Made by a program: the position numbers and the translations under genes. From Ascaphus truei (taxonomy: Eukaryota; Chordata; Amphibia; Anura; Ascaphidae): a DNA stretch of 64,000 nt. Shown here piece by piece: positions 20,583 to 30,187 of the stretch. A model generated the notes under the pieces. The model was not told the DNA's origin. It made no database searches and worked only from the letters and a program-made list of their open reading frames with translations. The stretch is taken from the NCBI GenBank assembly GCA_036426205.1, contig CM071571.1:112475219-112539218 (forward strand), given 5' to 3'. Numbering within the stretch: position 1 is the stretch's first letter; each line of letters opens with the position of its first letter.

Positions 20583-20584
<2 letters not shown>
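19791..20584 (+). mobile_element. Solo LTR (unit 1)
   Basis: Starts TGTGACATAGTCC and ends in CACA within an AT repeat. The unit-2 copy preserves a cleaner GTTTGTCACA end, so the termini are TGTGACA/TGTCACA. TATTTAAAGC (about 19,975) looks like a TATA box and GAAAATAAAGCAGG (about 20,443) holds an AATAAA polyadenylation signal, about 470 bp downstream. The flanks are ATATAT on both sides, so a target duplication cannot be separated from the microsatellite. The retroelement family is not determined. The 79-codon ORF inside it is not credible. Confidence 0.75.

Positions 20585-20587
<3 letters not shown>

Positions 20588-20630
<43 letters not shown>
20588..20630. repeat. (AT)n microsatellite
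   Basis: Perfect AT dinucleotide run next to the solo LTR. The unit-2 run (30,134-30,185) is longer. Confidence 0.95.
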
Positions 20631-20632
<2 letters not shown>

Positions 20633-21084
20633 AAGAAAAAAGAAAAAGCAGGCGCACACCTAGTGCATTAAAGTATAACAATTCGGTTTATGGAACAATA
20701 AAAACAGACAAATGCCCACTCACAAGTGTACACGGTAATCAAGCAGTTATGAGATAGGCCCTCATAAGCCAATGATGCCGTCCGACTCAGCAATTGTGTC
20801 CTGTCCTATACACTAACCGCATGGTCTCCTTCAAACCGGAAGTGACGTCCACCCGGTCGGGTGCCCCGCAAAAGGAAACCCCTCCGGGAACCAGGACCTT
20901 CAGCTGCCTGCTTCTGGTTGCTGCACCACCGGGGGAAACGGAGGATCCGGACTTCTGTTCTGCTTTGCCTCTCACAGCCTGCGTTTTTCTCAGCCCGTAG
21001 CGAAGGTCTCCGTGGGAAAAATGTCTCCTCTGCTTTAGCCACTTTAGAGGCGACCCTTTGATTTTTTGTTTTGTTTTGTTATAT
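20631..21084. other. No gene; unassigned repeat with CGGAAGTGACGTCC
   Basis: Contains CCGGAAGTGACGTCCACC, which combines ETS-like and CRE-like core strings, then a CpG-moderate block. Duplicate at 30,186-30,627. ORFs on both strands overlap each other and lack motifs. Confidence 0.45.
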
Positions 21085-21172
21085 AGTCTGCACTTCTATT
21101 GCATCTCAGTTGTTTCATTTCAAATCCATTGTGGTGGCGTACAGAGCCAACATTTTGAAAATTGTGTCAGTG
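21085..21172 (-). mobile_element. Tc1-like transposon terminal fragment
   Basis: The inverse complement of part of 45,127-45,250: TTGCATCTCAGTTGTTTCATTTC, the TGGTGGCGTACAGAGCCAA stretch, and ATTGTGTCAGTGTC. This is a widespread Tc1-like transposon end. Only about 90 bp remains. Duplicate at about 30,628-30,722. Confidence 0.75.
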
Positions 21173-21727
21173 TCAGTGTCCCATGGGCCTGGGGTATTAA
21201 CCCTGTATGATAAAGAATAAATCAGGTATTTATGGGGGGGGGCACAGGGCGTGGGTTATGTAGTGTTTATTTAATATAGTGATGTTTATTGTGTTTAACG
21301 GGGGTGGGGGAAGTTGGTATTGTCCCCAAGCCAGGCTGGGTAGGCCTCCTTGTGGGTAGTGGGTGGTTAGGCCTCACGGGGTGGATAGTGGGGGAGGGTG
21401 TCTATGCCTCCCGAGTGGTGGGTGAGGTTTGTTAACCTCTTAATGACTATAGCGGTTAATGACTGCTAAGGTGATTAAGGGGTTAGGGGACATTACATAG
21501 GCTATTTTTATTCTTTTGAATGTTTTGCAGCATCGGAGGGGACATGGGCAGGATGAAGATGAGGATGAAGATGGCCTTCATCGTGGGTACCTGGAAAAGG
21601 TAAGTGTAATATGTATTTACTGTATTTATTGTGATTAATGTATTTAAAATGGGCAAATGCATTATTATCCATATGTGGATAATAGTAATTTTGCCCATTA
21701 CTGTATTGTATGTGTTAGGGGGGGGAT
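21173..21727 (+). repeat. Module A, copy 4 (right inverted arm)
   Basis: The inverse complement of 16,975-17,525. It reads GGGCCTGGGGTATTAACCCT, through GGTTAGGCCTCACGGGG, GATTAAGGGGTTAGGGGAC and GATGAAGATGAGGATGAAGA, to CAAATGCATTATTATCC. A G-run follows. Duplicate at about 30,720-31,260. Confidence 0.85.
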
Positions 21728-21860
21728 GTGTGTTGTATATTGCAATGTTTATTGGGGGCAATTGTCCCCAATAAACATGCTATTGTGCCTTAACCCCTTC
21801 ATTGCCTTAGCGGATAGCCGCTAAGGTAATGAAGCTGTTTTAATGTATTTTTATTAATAG

Positions 21861-22135
21861 TGTTCGGGAGCAGGGGGTCCCCTGAGCTGAACCGCATTGA
21901 TTTCTGGCTCAGAGACCCCCTGCTTCCCGAGTTACAGGCCCCGGTTTGGGGCATTGGTGCTATTGTCACCGACATCTTTATAGCGTCCACATTGCGTCTT
22001 GGACGCTATAAAAATGGCGATGACACAGGCCTCTGATGTCCCTATACCGGGGCCTGTAACTCGGGAAGCAGCGGGTCTCTGAGGCAGAAATCAATGTGGT
22101 TACGCTCAGGAGACCCCCTGCTCCCGCACACTATT
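21861..22135. repeat. Palindromic module P, copy 2
   Basis: The palindrome is centred near 22,000. GAGACCCCCTGCTTCCCGAG is mirrored by GGCCTGTAACTCGGGAAGC, with an inner TATAGCGTCCA / TTGGACGCTATA hairpin. GCGGATAGCCGCTAAGG flanks it on both sides. Duplicate at 31,380-31,665. Confidence 0.85.
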
Positions 22136-22231
22136 ATTAAAATGTACACTAATGCAGCTTCCTTACTATAGCGGATAGCCGCTAAGGTAAGGAATTATTG
22201 TTTATTGATATGTGTGTTTTGACAGTAGTGT

Positions 22232-22329
22232 AGGTGTGCAGGGGGTCTCCAGAGCTGAACCGAATTGGTTTCAGCCTCGGAGACCCCCTACTTCAGGAGA
22301 TATAGGCCCCGTTATGGGGTGCCAGCATG
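22232..22329. repeat. Module P, copy 3, left half (split)
   Basis: From GCAGGGGGTCTCC to GTTATGGGGTGCC. The missing mirror half is at 36,409-36,590. The two halves match each other (CCGTTATGGGGTGCC / GGCACCCCATAACGG, CTTCAG / CTGAAG) better than other P copies, so one palindrome was split. A duplicate of the left half lies at about 31,752-31,850. Confidence 0.75.
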
Positions 22330-22620
22330 GGCGTCCGAAGGAGGGGGCAAGGGGGGCGCTTGCCCACCCCTGGATCACTTGCAGTCCTGGCCGTGCCCAT
22401 CAAAAAAAAAATCCTCGTGCTCAGTGCTGACACATCCGGCCTTCCAGTCACCCCTGGCAACCAGATTGTACCCACTGACGATCCCTACAATTCCCCTGCC
22501 GGATGCTCCCTCACCCCCCCAACCTGATTGGCTGGCGCTTTGCCAGGATTTTTTTTTTTTGGCTCGCAGCCAGGCTTCTGGCTGTGAAGCCGCCATTTCT
22601 TCTGTTCAGCATAGAGCAGG
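22330..22620. repeat. Element edge with ATGGGCGTCCG end
   Basis: Starts AGCATGGGCGTCCGAAGG. The inverse of this end (CGGACGCCCAT) occurs at about 36,398-36,408 beside the right half of module P. GGGTGCC is present at both outer borders and may be the target duplication. The interior has no coding motif. Poly-A and poly-T runs of 9-14 occur. Confidence 0.55.
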
Positions 22621-23275
22621 TAAGCAATGTCCCATGTCCTCCCATGCCTCTCCCCTGGCCTCCTCTGGCCCCCTCACTGGTCTCCCCTGGTCCCCCCACG
22701 CCACCAGTGATCCCCTCACATCCTCCCCTGGTCACCCCACGGCCTCCAGAGGTCCCCCCATGGCCTCCAGAGGTCCCCCCAACGGCCTCCCTGGACCTCC
22801 CCATGTCCCCCCACGACCTCCCCATGTCCCCCCAAGACCTCCCCTGGTCCCCCAAGACCTCCCCGTCCCCCCATGGCTCCCCTGGTCCCCCACGGCCTCC
22901 CATGGTCCCCCAGCCTCCCCTGGTCCCCAACGACTCTCTCCATGTCCCCCCAAGACCTCCCTGTGGTCCCCAAGACTCCCCTGGTACCCATGGCCTCCCT
23001 GGTACCCAACGGCCTCCCCTGGTCCCCAAAGACCTACCCTGGTCCCTCCAAGACCATCCCCTGGTCCCCCATGGCCTCCAGAGGTCCAGCCCATGCTCCA
23101 GAGGTCCCCCACGGCCTCCATGGTCCCCCATGGCCTCCCCGGTCCCCCCCATGGCCTCCCCTGGTACTCCATGCCCCCTGGTCCCCCCAAGACCTCCCCG
23201 GGCCACCCACGGCCTCGTGGACCTCCTTGGCCCACCACAGGCTCCCTGAACTCCCCCTATGTCTCCCCTGGTCTC
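22621..23275 (+). repeat. C-rich minisatellite (CCTGGTCCCCCATGGCCTCC type)
   Basis: About 650 bp of degenerate tandem units, period roughly 21-24 bp, C/T-biased on the plus strand and G-rich on the minus strand. Long proline-rich and glycine-rich ORFs on both strands arise from this composition and are not genes. Duplicate at about 32,140-32,790. Confidence 0.85.
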
Positions 23276-23402
23276 CCCCCCTGTCTCCCTCTCTCCCTCT
23301 CTCTGTCACCCTGCCTCCCTCTCTCTGTCACCCTGCCTCGCTCTCTCTGTCACCCTGCCTCACTCTCTCTGTCATCCTGTCTCGCTCTCTCTGTCTCACA
23401 CT
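23276..23402 (+). repeat. CTCTCTCTGTCACCCTGCCT minisatellite
   Basis: About five copies of a 24-bp unit, CTCTCTCTGTCACCCTGCCT plus CACT or CGCT. Duplicate at about 32,810-32,912. Confidence 0.85.
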
Positions 23403-24059
23403 CTGGATCTAGATATCTTATTTACCCTATATATCTTAACTGTCCTATACTGTACCTACACTGAAATAACCTATACTGCTTTCTTCCAGATCTGACTCTC
23501 AAGCTTCACACGGGAGAAAGCGGAATTCCCCCTAACGCAGAAGACAGGTAGGGAACATCTCCTCTCCAGTATATATCATGAGGGTACCTGGACATTGAGG
23601 GACTGCGGATCAGGTAAGATCCCAGGCGGGATTGCTGCCTTTGAAAAATGTGCATCGGGGGCATCCAGACACTGGTTAAGGGGTTCAGGAAATTAGTCAT
23701 TCACATCTGTTTTTTTTTTTCTAGATTAGTGCGTTCATCCAAAACACGCACACATACACACACACACAGTCAAGCACTGCCCATGCGCATGCGCAGAGGT
23801 CTCGGCGCACTTGCGCAGGGTGTCCGACCTGCAGGGGTGAGATGAGTGGCGTCCAACATGTGACGGAGGGGAAGCGCCGTGGCGAGCACGCGCCGCCATC
23901 CTAGCTCCCCCTGCGCCAGCCTCCTGCCCCGTCCCAAGTTGTTAAGGTAAGCTGTTATCTTCTTGTAGTGAAGTGTTTGCCAAATGTTATTCATTATCTT
24001 ATTGATGTGTTTGGGTTGGACCTATATATGTATTGGGGGGGTGGGGGTGCATTTTTATA
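23403..24059. other. No gene; unassigned, partly CpG-rich
   Basis: Includes (CA)n-like ACACATACACACACACACAG at about 23,750 and a CpG-rich stretch to about 23,940 with GCGCATGCGCAG. It ends in one unit of the TATGTATTGGGGG minisatellite. Duplicate at 32,915-33,580. Confidence 0.45.
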
Positions 24060-24250
24060 TGTATTGTGGAGGTATAATAAACAGATTGCATTGTAATGTT
24101 TTTTTTTCCGTATTACAATAAGAAGAGAGCAGTTAAGTAAATGTTGCGCGCTAAAAAATGTTTTTTTCATGGTAGGTGCGCTATGGGTTGTGGGGGGGGG
24201 GGGGTGCTCCTTTCATTTGTCCTGGGCCCCATGCTTTCTGTTGGCGGCCC
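24060..24250 (+). repeat. Module C, copy 2, at the tandem-duplication junction
   Basis: GTGCGCTATGGGTTG, a G-run, TTTCATTTGTCCTGGGCCCC and CTGTTGGCGGCCCT. Unit 1 stops here and TAA then CCGCTATGC (gypsy LTR) follows. Confidence 0.8.
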
Positions 24251-25126
24251 TTAACCGCTATGCACACGGCCAGTGCTCAACTTCCATGGCAGGCTCGGTC
24301 CGCTCCTCTGCACCTCCACGGGGTACCCGCGGAGCTCCGTGCGACCTGGTGGCACGGCCTGTGCAGCGCGCCCTATCAGCTTGCGGAGTGCGCGCGCACA
24401 CGCTCTCATCTGGTGTCCTGTCGCCTCTGATTCCTCCCCCAGGTGACTTGGTGCTATCTCCTGGCCAGCCTGTGTGTGCGCGACACCCTCAGCTGTCAGA
24501 GGGACGCGTGCAAACGCTACTCTTACAGGCCTGCCACGTTCGACTTCCTCCGTCCCAGTCCCTACAGGCCATTCCGACTGCCCTTATGTCTCCTACCTCT
24601 TCTCTGCCACTAACTATTCTGTTTATCACACTTTCTCTTGCGTCCTCCTTTCTCGCCTATTGGTGTATTCCCTTATAATCCTGTACTGTACTTCTATCGT
24701 GCCTTCAAGTCAGTTTCCTGTCCTGTGTATGCCTGACCTATGCTGTGTCCCATCTGTATCACCTCTCTGTGTTTATTTTGGATTTCCCATGGCTTTGGAC
24801 CCTGCCTGTCCTGGATCTACCTGCTTCTCTGTACCCTTGAACCTTGATACGAACTTACCTTGTGAACTCTGGGATCCTTGGACCGGCTTGCATCCTGACG
24901 ACTATACTCTCTGAGACCAATGGACATGGCACACGGATACGACCTTTTACCGCTTACACCAACAGACGTTTGCAAGTATCGGTTAAACCACTCTCTCGAC
25001 AGGGCCCTAGCAAATGATACCACACTCCAGGCTTAAGCCCATCCTGCGGTGGGTGTGTGGTGTATAGCCGTTCCCACCTCAGTAACTGGGGCTGCCAGGT
25101 CTGCGGGAATACAGGCGATGGAAACA
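24251..25126 (+). mobile_element. Gypsy LTR, 5'-truncated copy in unit 2
   Basis: Matches 14,737-15,614 with many single-base gaps and insertions. It begins at the duplication junction without the first 198 bp of the LTR, and no gypsy internal region precedes it. Confidence 0.85.
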
Positions 25127-25967
25127 TTGGTACGGTTAATACCTCCCATTTCTCTGGAGCTGTTAAGTTTTTTGTAAGCTATTCTGTTGTCTTTGGGATC
25201 CCCACAGAAATGTTGTCTTACTTGCGCATTATTAATATCTGATGTGTTTCAGTAGCAAGGGGGGGTGTTTGCAGGGGTATAGGAGTTAGCAACTGGATAA
25301 TTGGATCCACAGTTTGCCTGACCGAATAGTGGACAGTGATAGGGTCATCCAGCTCTTTAGTTGTTCTATACTTTATACTATGATCTTGAAGGTTATTGTT
25401 GTACTTGAAGTCTGGAGAGGTCGTGTTTCCAGCATTATCCCAGATATACTATTGTTTTTTTTTGTTGGATTTTACTGGTATAATATTGTCATCTTTTGTG
25501 TACAGTAGGGTGGTTCCATTATGTATATCAATTCTGTCTTAGATATGTTGATTTGGAATCCGTGAAGGATGCAAAAAATTATATTTTTGTAAATATATGT
25601 TTTATTGATTCGTTGGTGGTTGGTTAGTAACTTAGTATGTCGCCAGCGAACCATGTGATGTTTTATCTATTTTCTTTTTATATCCGCTTAAATTTCTAAT
25701 TGCCCTAGATATATGCTAGGGGTTCTATTGCTATCGTTGAACAATACGGCATTAGAGAGCCAACCCTGGTGGGTTTTACTCTATGCAGCTGGAATGGTCT
25801 GAGATGTTGTTCCTGCTGCTTTGATTCTGGCCATTGGTTATTATACATAGCTCTTTATAATATTATTGAACGTTTCAATAAAGGGCTGAATTTGTTTAGG
25901 GATAAAGAATATGTGTTTCCAAGAGTGTATCAAATGCTTTTCAGCATCAATGGCTACTAACGGCTAT
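25127..25967 (-). pseudogene. L1-A 3' fragment, duplicate in unit 2
   Basis: Corresponds to 15,615-16,458. Its reading frame is broken more often than in unit 1. For example, the frame around INISKTELIYIMEPPYCTQK survives (25,472-25,654) but the following GRANVIK block does not read in frame. It adjoins a second left TIR (GGGGGACTATACACTAAGC). Confidence 0.85.
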
Positions 25968-26300
25968 GGGGGACTATACACTAAGCGTGTAATAAGTCGT
26001 TTTAAGGAGCGCAAAGTGCTCTTACGAACATAATGTTCCGCAGGAGCGCGGATCCACAGAGCCGCGTTAGTAGAGTACAGGCACTTTGCGCTCTAAAACT
26101 GACTTACTAACCGATTACAGCTGTTTGCGCTGAATCCTTGGCCGACTTCTGCGGGATTCACTAAGCTTACAACAAACTTATCGAACTGAAGTTGTCGATG
26201 AATCACAGACCACGAGTTAAAGGCAATGAATGATAAAAAAAAGCTGGACTTGAGAAAAGGAGTACTTTGTGTACATTTTGTGCAAGGCGCAACACCCATA
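25968..26300. repeat. Left end of TIR element, duplicate in unit 2
   Basis: GGCTATGGGGGACTATACACTAAG and the following GTAATAAGTCGTTTTAAGG copy 16,459 onward with short insertions. Confidence 0.8.
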
Positions 26301-26514
26301 CAAAAGGCCGGCGGGTGTCCCCATGGGGGTCCCCGGCTATCCCGCGGGTGGGGTCGGGGGTGCCGCGGGTGTCCCCGGCTGACCAAGCAGGGGTCCCCGC
26401 AAGAGTCAGGGGTTCCCGTGGTAGTCCCAGGGTCCCCCACGGCCTGCAGGTACCATTTGTGACCTCTAAAAAATATAAACTAATATTTCTAAACGAAATA
26501 CACCCCCCCCCCGC

Positions 26515-27790
26515 CCCTGAACCCTACAATACGTAATGGGCAAAATACTATTATCCACCATATGGTAATTAATATGCATTTGACCCTTAAAATTAATAAA
26601 ATACTAAAGCAATGAATATCAGTAAGACTACTATGTACACTACCTTTTCAAGGCACCACGATGAAGGCCAGCTCCTATCATTCATCCTGCCCATGTCCCT
26701 CCAGTGCATGCAACCACATACAAACAAATCAAAAACTTATAGTAATGTCCCCCTAACCCTATCACCTCTTAGTAGCGGTTAATATAACTGCTATCAAGTC
26801 ATTAAAGGGGTTAACCCAACCTCACACGCCACTCGGGTAGGAATAAACACCCCCCCCACTACCCACCCATGGAGGCCTAACACACCCACTACCACATGGA
26901 GGCTACCAAGCTGGTGGTGTGGATCAATAATACCACATTTCCCCACCCCCGTTAACCACATACCAAAACACACTATATGTAAAAAAAACACTACAATAAC
27001 CCCACCCCCCCGGTGTGCCCCCCATAAATATCATGATTTATTCTTTTACCATACAGTGTTATATACCCCAGGCCAACAGGAGTCCTGGTGGGCCTGAGGG
27101 TGTGCCATAGACCTCACAGTGCCCAGCAAAAGGTTTCAAACAGGTCTGGAGGCTACGGGGTCTCTTGCAGGCGTCATGGTTCTCGGGATCACACATGGGC
27201 CACATGGGGTCACCATGGGTAGGCTCGCAGGTGTCTGGGGGGGGCCCTAGTCAGACCCAAGGGGTCTAAGGGGCCTTGGGTGGTTCCACGGAGGTCTGGT
27301 GGCCCTCGGGTGGTCCACTATGGGTCCTTGGTGCCCCCACAGATGTGGGGGGCACCGTTTCTTCCCAGCAGGGGCCTGTGAGTCAGCAGCCCGTACCGTG
27401 GGCGTCCGAGGAGACCTCAGGTGGGTCTCAGAGATCCCCACCAAGGAACCCAACCCTGTATGTAAAAAATAAATAAACCTGTCCTATACAATTAAATACA
27501 TAAATCCCCCCCCCCCACCCAACACATACAGTACAGTAATGGGCAAAATAACTATATCCAGATATGGATAATAGATTATTTGCCCATTATTAAACACATA
27601 AATCAGCATAAATAAATTGAGGTTCTACTTAACCCTTGGCAACGATGGGCATTCCGGTACATCAAACGGGCCTCCTTTGGCAAAAAAAAAACATTGCAAA
27701 TATTTTTCAAATGCCAGTTAACCCTTAATACCTTAGCGATAAATAACAGTGACAGTAAGTGAGGGGTAACCCACCCCTGCCCCCATTCAT
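26515..27790 (-). repeat. Modules A copies 2' and 3' (unit 2)
   Basis: Two degraded module A copies separated by the GGTGGTCC low-complexity block, matching 16,975-18,235. Indels interrupt the shared strings. For example, TAATGGGCAAAATACTATTATCC lacks a T of unit 1. Confidence 0.75.
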
Positions 27791-27895
27791 TGTACAGTGT
27801 GATTATATATATATATATGAAAAAATCAATTCAGTTGGCACAATGTAAACAACAGAAAAAAAATAAAAAGTGAGCTGTGTCCCAATATGCAATAG

Positions 27896-28571
27896 TACAA
27901 AATAGGTTTACCAGATTGAAGTCCGGAAAAGACGAGACAGCACACAGTATTGTAAGTCCAATAGAACTATATTAGTTAATCATGGCACCAACATCAAACG
28001 TATCGATCAACACAAGTGACCTTCCTCAGGGACGTGGCAAATAAGTGAATGCTAAAAACCCCCTTACTGATGCGGCCAAGTTATTCGAGCATGTTGCCCG
28101 TTCTTGGCGCGCCGTGAGCCTGGGCGCCGCGAGAGTGCCGACGGGCGCGCGCCGAAAGCAGAGTGAAAGAGCGCCCTCCGATCGGGGCGCTCTCCCACCG
28201 CTGCCCGGGTCGCCGGGTCCCCCGGAACCCCTGCCGCTGTCACCGCGATCGCGGGACACACAGGGCTCCCTCGGGAGCCCCTGGACGACGCGTGCAGGGG
28301 GCGCACGCTCCGAAGACGCGTGACCGCGCGGTCATGACACGTGACGCGGTCTATGACGCGCGGCACGCAGAGGGGCGGCCTAGCAAAGCCGGGAAATCTC
28401 CCGGGCTTGCGGTACCGGCCACACTTTAATAAAGTGTGTGGAGTGTATTACCCACCCAATCAAAAATAAACCAAAAACTACCCGTGTGTAATGGCAAAAT
28501 TGCAGTTCTATTGGACTTACAATAATGTGTGCTGTCTCGTTTTCCGGACTCAATCTGGTAAAACCTATTTT
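27896..28571. repeat. Foldback with GC-module insert, duplicate in unit 2
   Basis: Arms as in 18,343-19,005. The GC module occupies 28,064-28,426, with ATCGCGGGACACACAGGGC where unit 1 has one CA fewer. Confidence 0.8.
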
Positions 28572-28607
<36 letters not shown>

Positions 28608-28642
28608 ATACTATATATATATAAATATATAGTTATATAATA
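28572..28642. repeat. AT microsatellite (unit 2)
   Basis: Imperfect TA dinucleotides after the foldback arm. Length and interruptions differ from 19,012-19,077. Confidence 0.9.
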
Positions 28643-29353
28643 TGAGTGAAGAGAGAAAAAAAGGGAACCCGCTTAAAAGCACTCAGGTTACCATATAGCA
28701 AAAACATTTTTATTGATTAACACATGAAAAATAGAAAACAGTACAGAATTAAATAATACATAATAAAGGCTAGGACCCCTAACACGGATACTACCCAGTG
28801 ACCACTGTGTCAGAGCTAGGTAATTGTTGCACACAATATACACCCTATTATCATAAGATAGGACAATGATTGAAACAACTCTAAAGTAGACAAAAGCTAA
28901 TGAAATGGGTTATATCTTTCAACAATACCTATACAATGCCTATAATGAGTTACATCCTACCCCAATAAAAACGTGACAAGTCAAAGTGTATGATGACTCA
29001 AACACCAATATAAAGTCTGCTACAGCATGCAGATGTATGAACCAAAACCACAGCAATGATACTATCTGAAGGAAATTGGTAACGAAGGCTTGAGAGGGTC
29101 AATAAGTGTATAGGACGGATGAATGTGTAAAAGGCATATATAGGATATGTTATCCAGTGAACTCATGATGAAAAACCTGTTTGTATTTGTAGTATGTCTA
29201 GTATAGAAAAAAGAGTGTCAAAGGTCCATAACAAATGCTGCAGCAGTGTAAGGTACATAGTTAGTGTTTGCACATCATCAGGGGTCCTGCCTAGCACCCC
29301 ACTCCTACACGTTTCGCAAGGACTTAAACTTGGAGTGGTATATATATATATAT

Positions 29354-30129
29354 TGTGACATAGTCCAAAGATGTTAGGCAGCTTTCTGCCCCATTTTAGG
29401 GAAGAAAGTGCAGGAATAGTTAAAAAATGATCCGTTCCACAGCTTCCCATAACTCAGGCAGCGGGATGGAAAATCCAGACCACAGATTACAATGGCTCTA
29501 GATCCCCTCACCTGCTCTTCTAACACAGGCACAGGTATTTAAAGCAGAGAGGTTTGCAATTCACTCCTCTTAGAGCCTGGGGCTGGGGTATCGCGGCTCC
29601 CCGGAATCCAGTTCGGGGTGGACGGCCCCTCCAAGTATCACAGTACCAGAGGATTTGCCTGGATACTTGGGACTGAGTTCCCACACGAACAGATAAGACA
29701 AAACAAATGGTTATTGCTGTGGCTAAAAGACTGTGCTGTATCTAGTGACCCTAAATGAGAGAGCATTGTTTTAAGCTGGGGAACCAGGTTAGTTGGCCAG
29801 CAGCTGTTAGAGAGACTGATTGATGTTGTAGTTAGATCCCTGAAAGGGATAGGATTTTGTTTATATGGTTTTGGTTTTTTCTTAAAAATAACAGTGTGGA
29901 AAATACTGTAACAATGAAATAAGTGAACTGCGTGAATGAAAGTATCTGAGTACTCTAACCTACAATGTTAAAGCTGCAGTACCTTACTTGGATGAAAATA
30001 AAGCAGGCAGAAGCCTGAGTTAAGCAACGGTAATACATTGCATGTTCCTGTTTGTTGTATAATAACCCTAGAAGACTGTGTCGGGAAGAACCAGACAGAT
30101 GTCAGCGCTACAAAAGAGGGGCGTTTGTC

Positions 30130-30132
<3 letters not shown>
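29354..30132 (+). mobile_element. Solo LTR (unit 2)
   Basis: TGTGACATAGTCC to GTTTGTCACA, 779 bp, the duplicate of 19,791-20,584. This copy has the cleaner 3' terminus, so neither unit is uniformly better than the other. Confidence 0.75.

Positions 30133-30133
<1 letters not shown>

Positions 30134-30185
<52 letters not shown>
30134..30185. repeat. (AT)n microsatellite (unit 2)
   Basis: Perfect AT run beside the solo LTR. Confidence 0.95.

Positions 30186-30187
<2 letters not shown>

Larger units (their letters stand above)
14737..24250 (+). repeat. 9.5-kb direct tandem duplication, unit 1
   Basis: Unit 1 (about 9,514 bp) matches unit 2 (24,251-33,768) from CCGCTATGC in the gypsy LTR through to GGCGGCCCT at the end of module C. 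It contains, in order: LTR remainder, L1 3' fragment, left end of the large TIR element, modules A, a foldback with GC module, a solo LTR, a Tc1 end, module A inverted, module P, a half P, a C-rich minisatellite and module C. Confidence 0.95.

Noticed and set aside
22265..23464. Proline-rich ORF of 399 codons, with long Gly/Trp-rich ORFs on the other strand
   Set aside because: All lie over a tandem C-rich minisatellite with a period near 21-24 bp. Every frame is open because the repeat lacks stop triplets, and no domain is present. The unit-2 copy breaks the frames.
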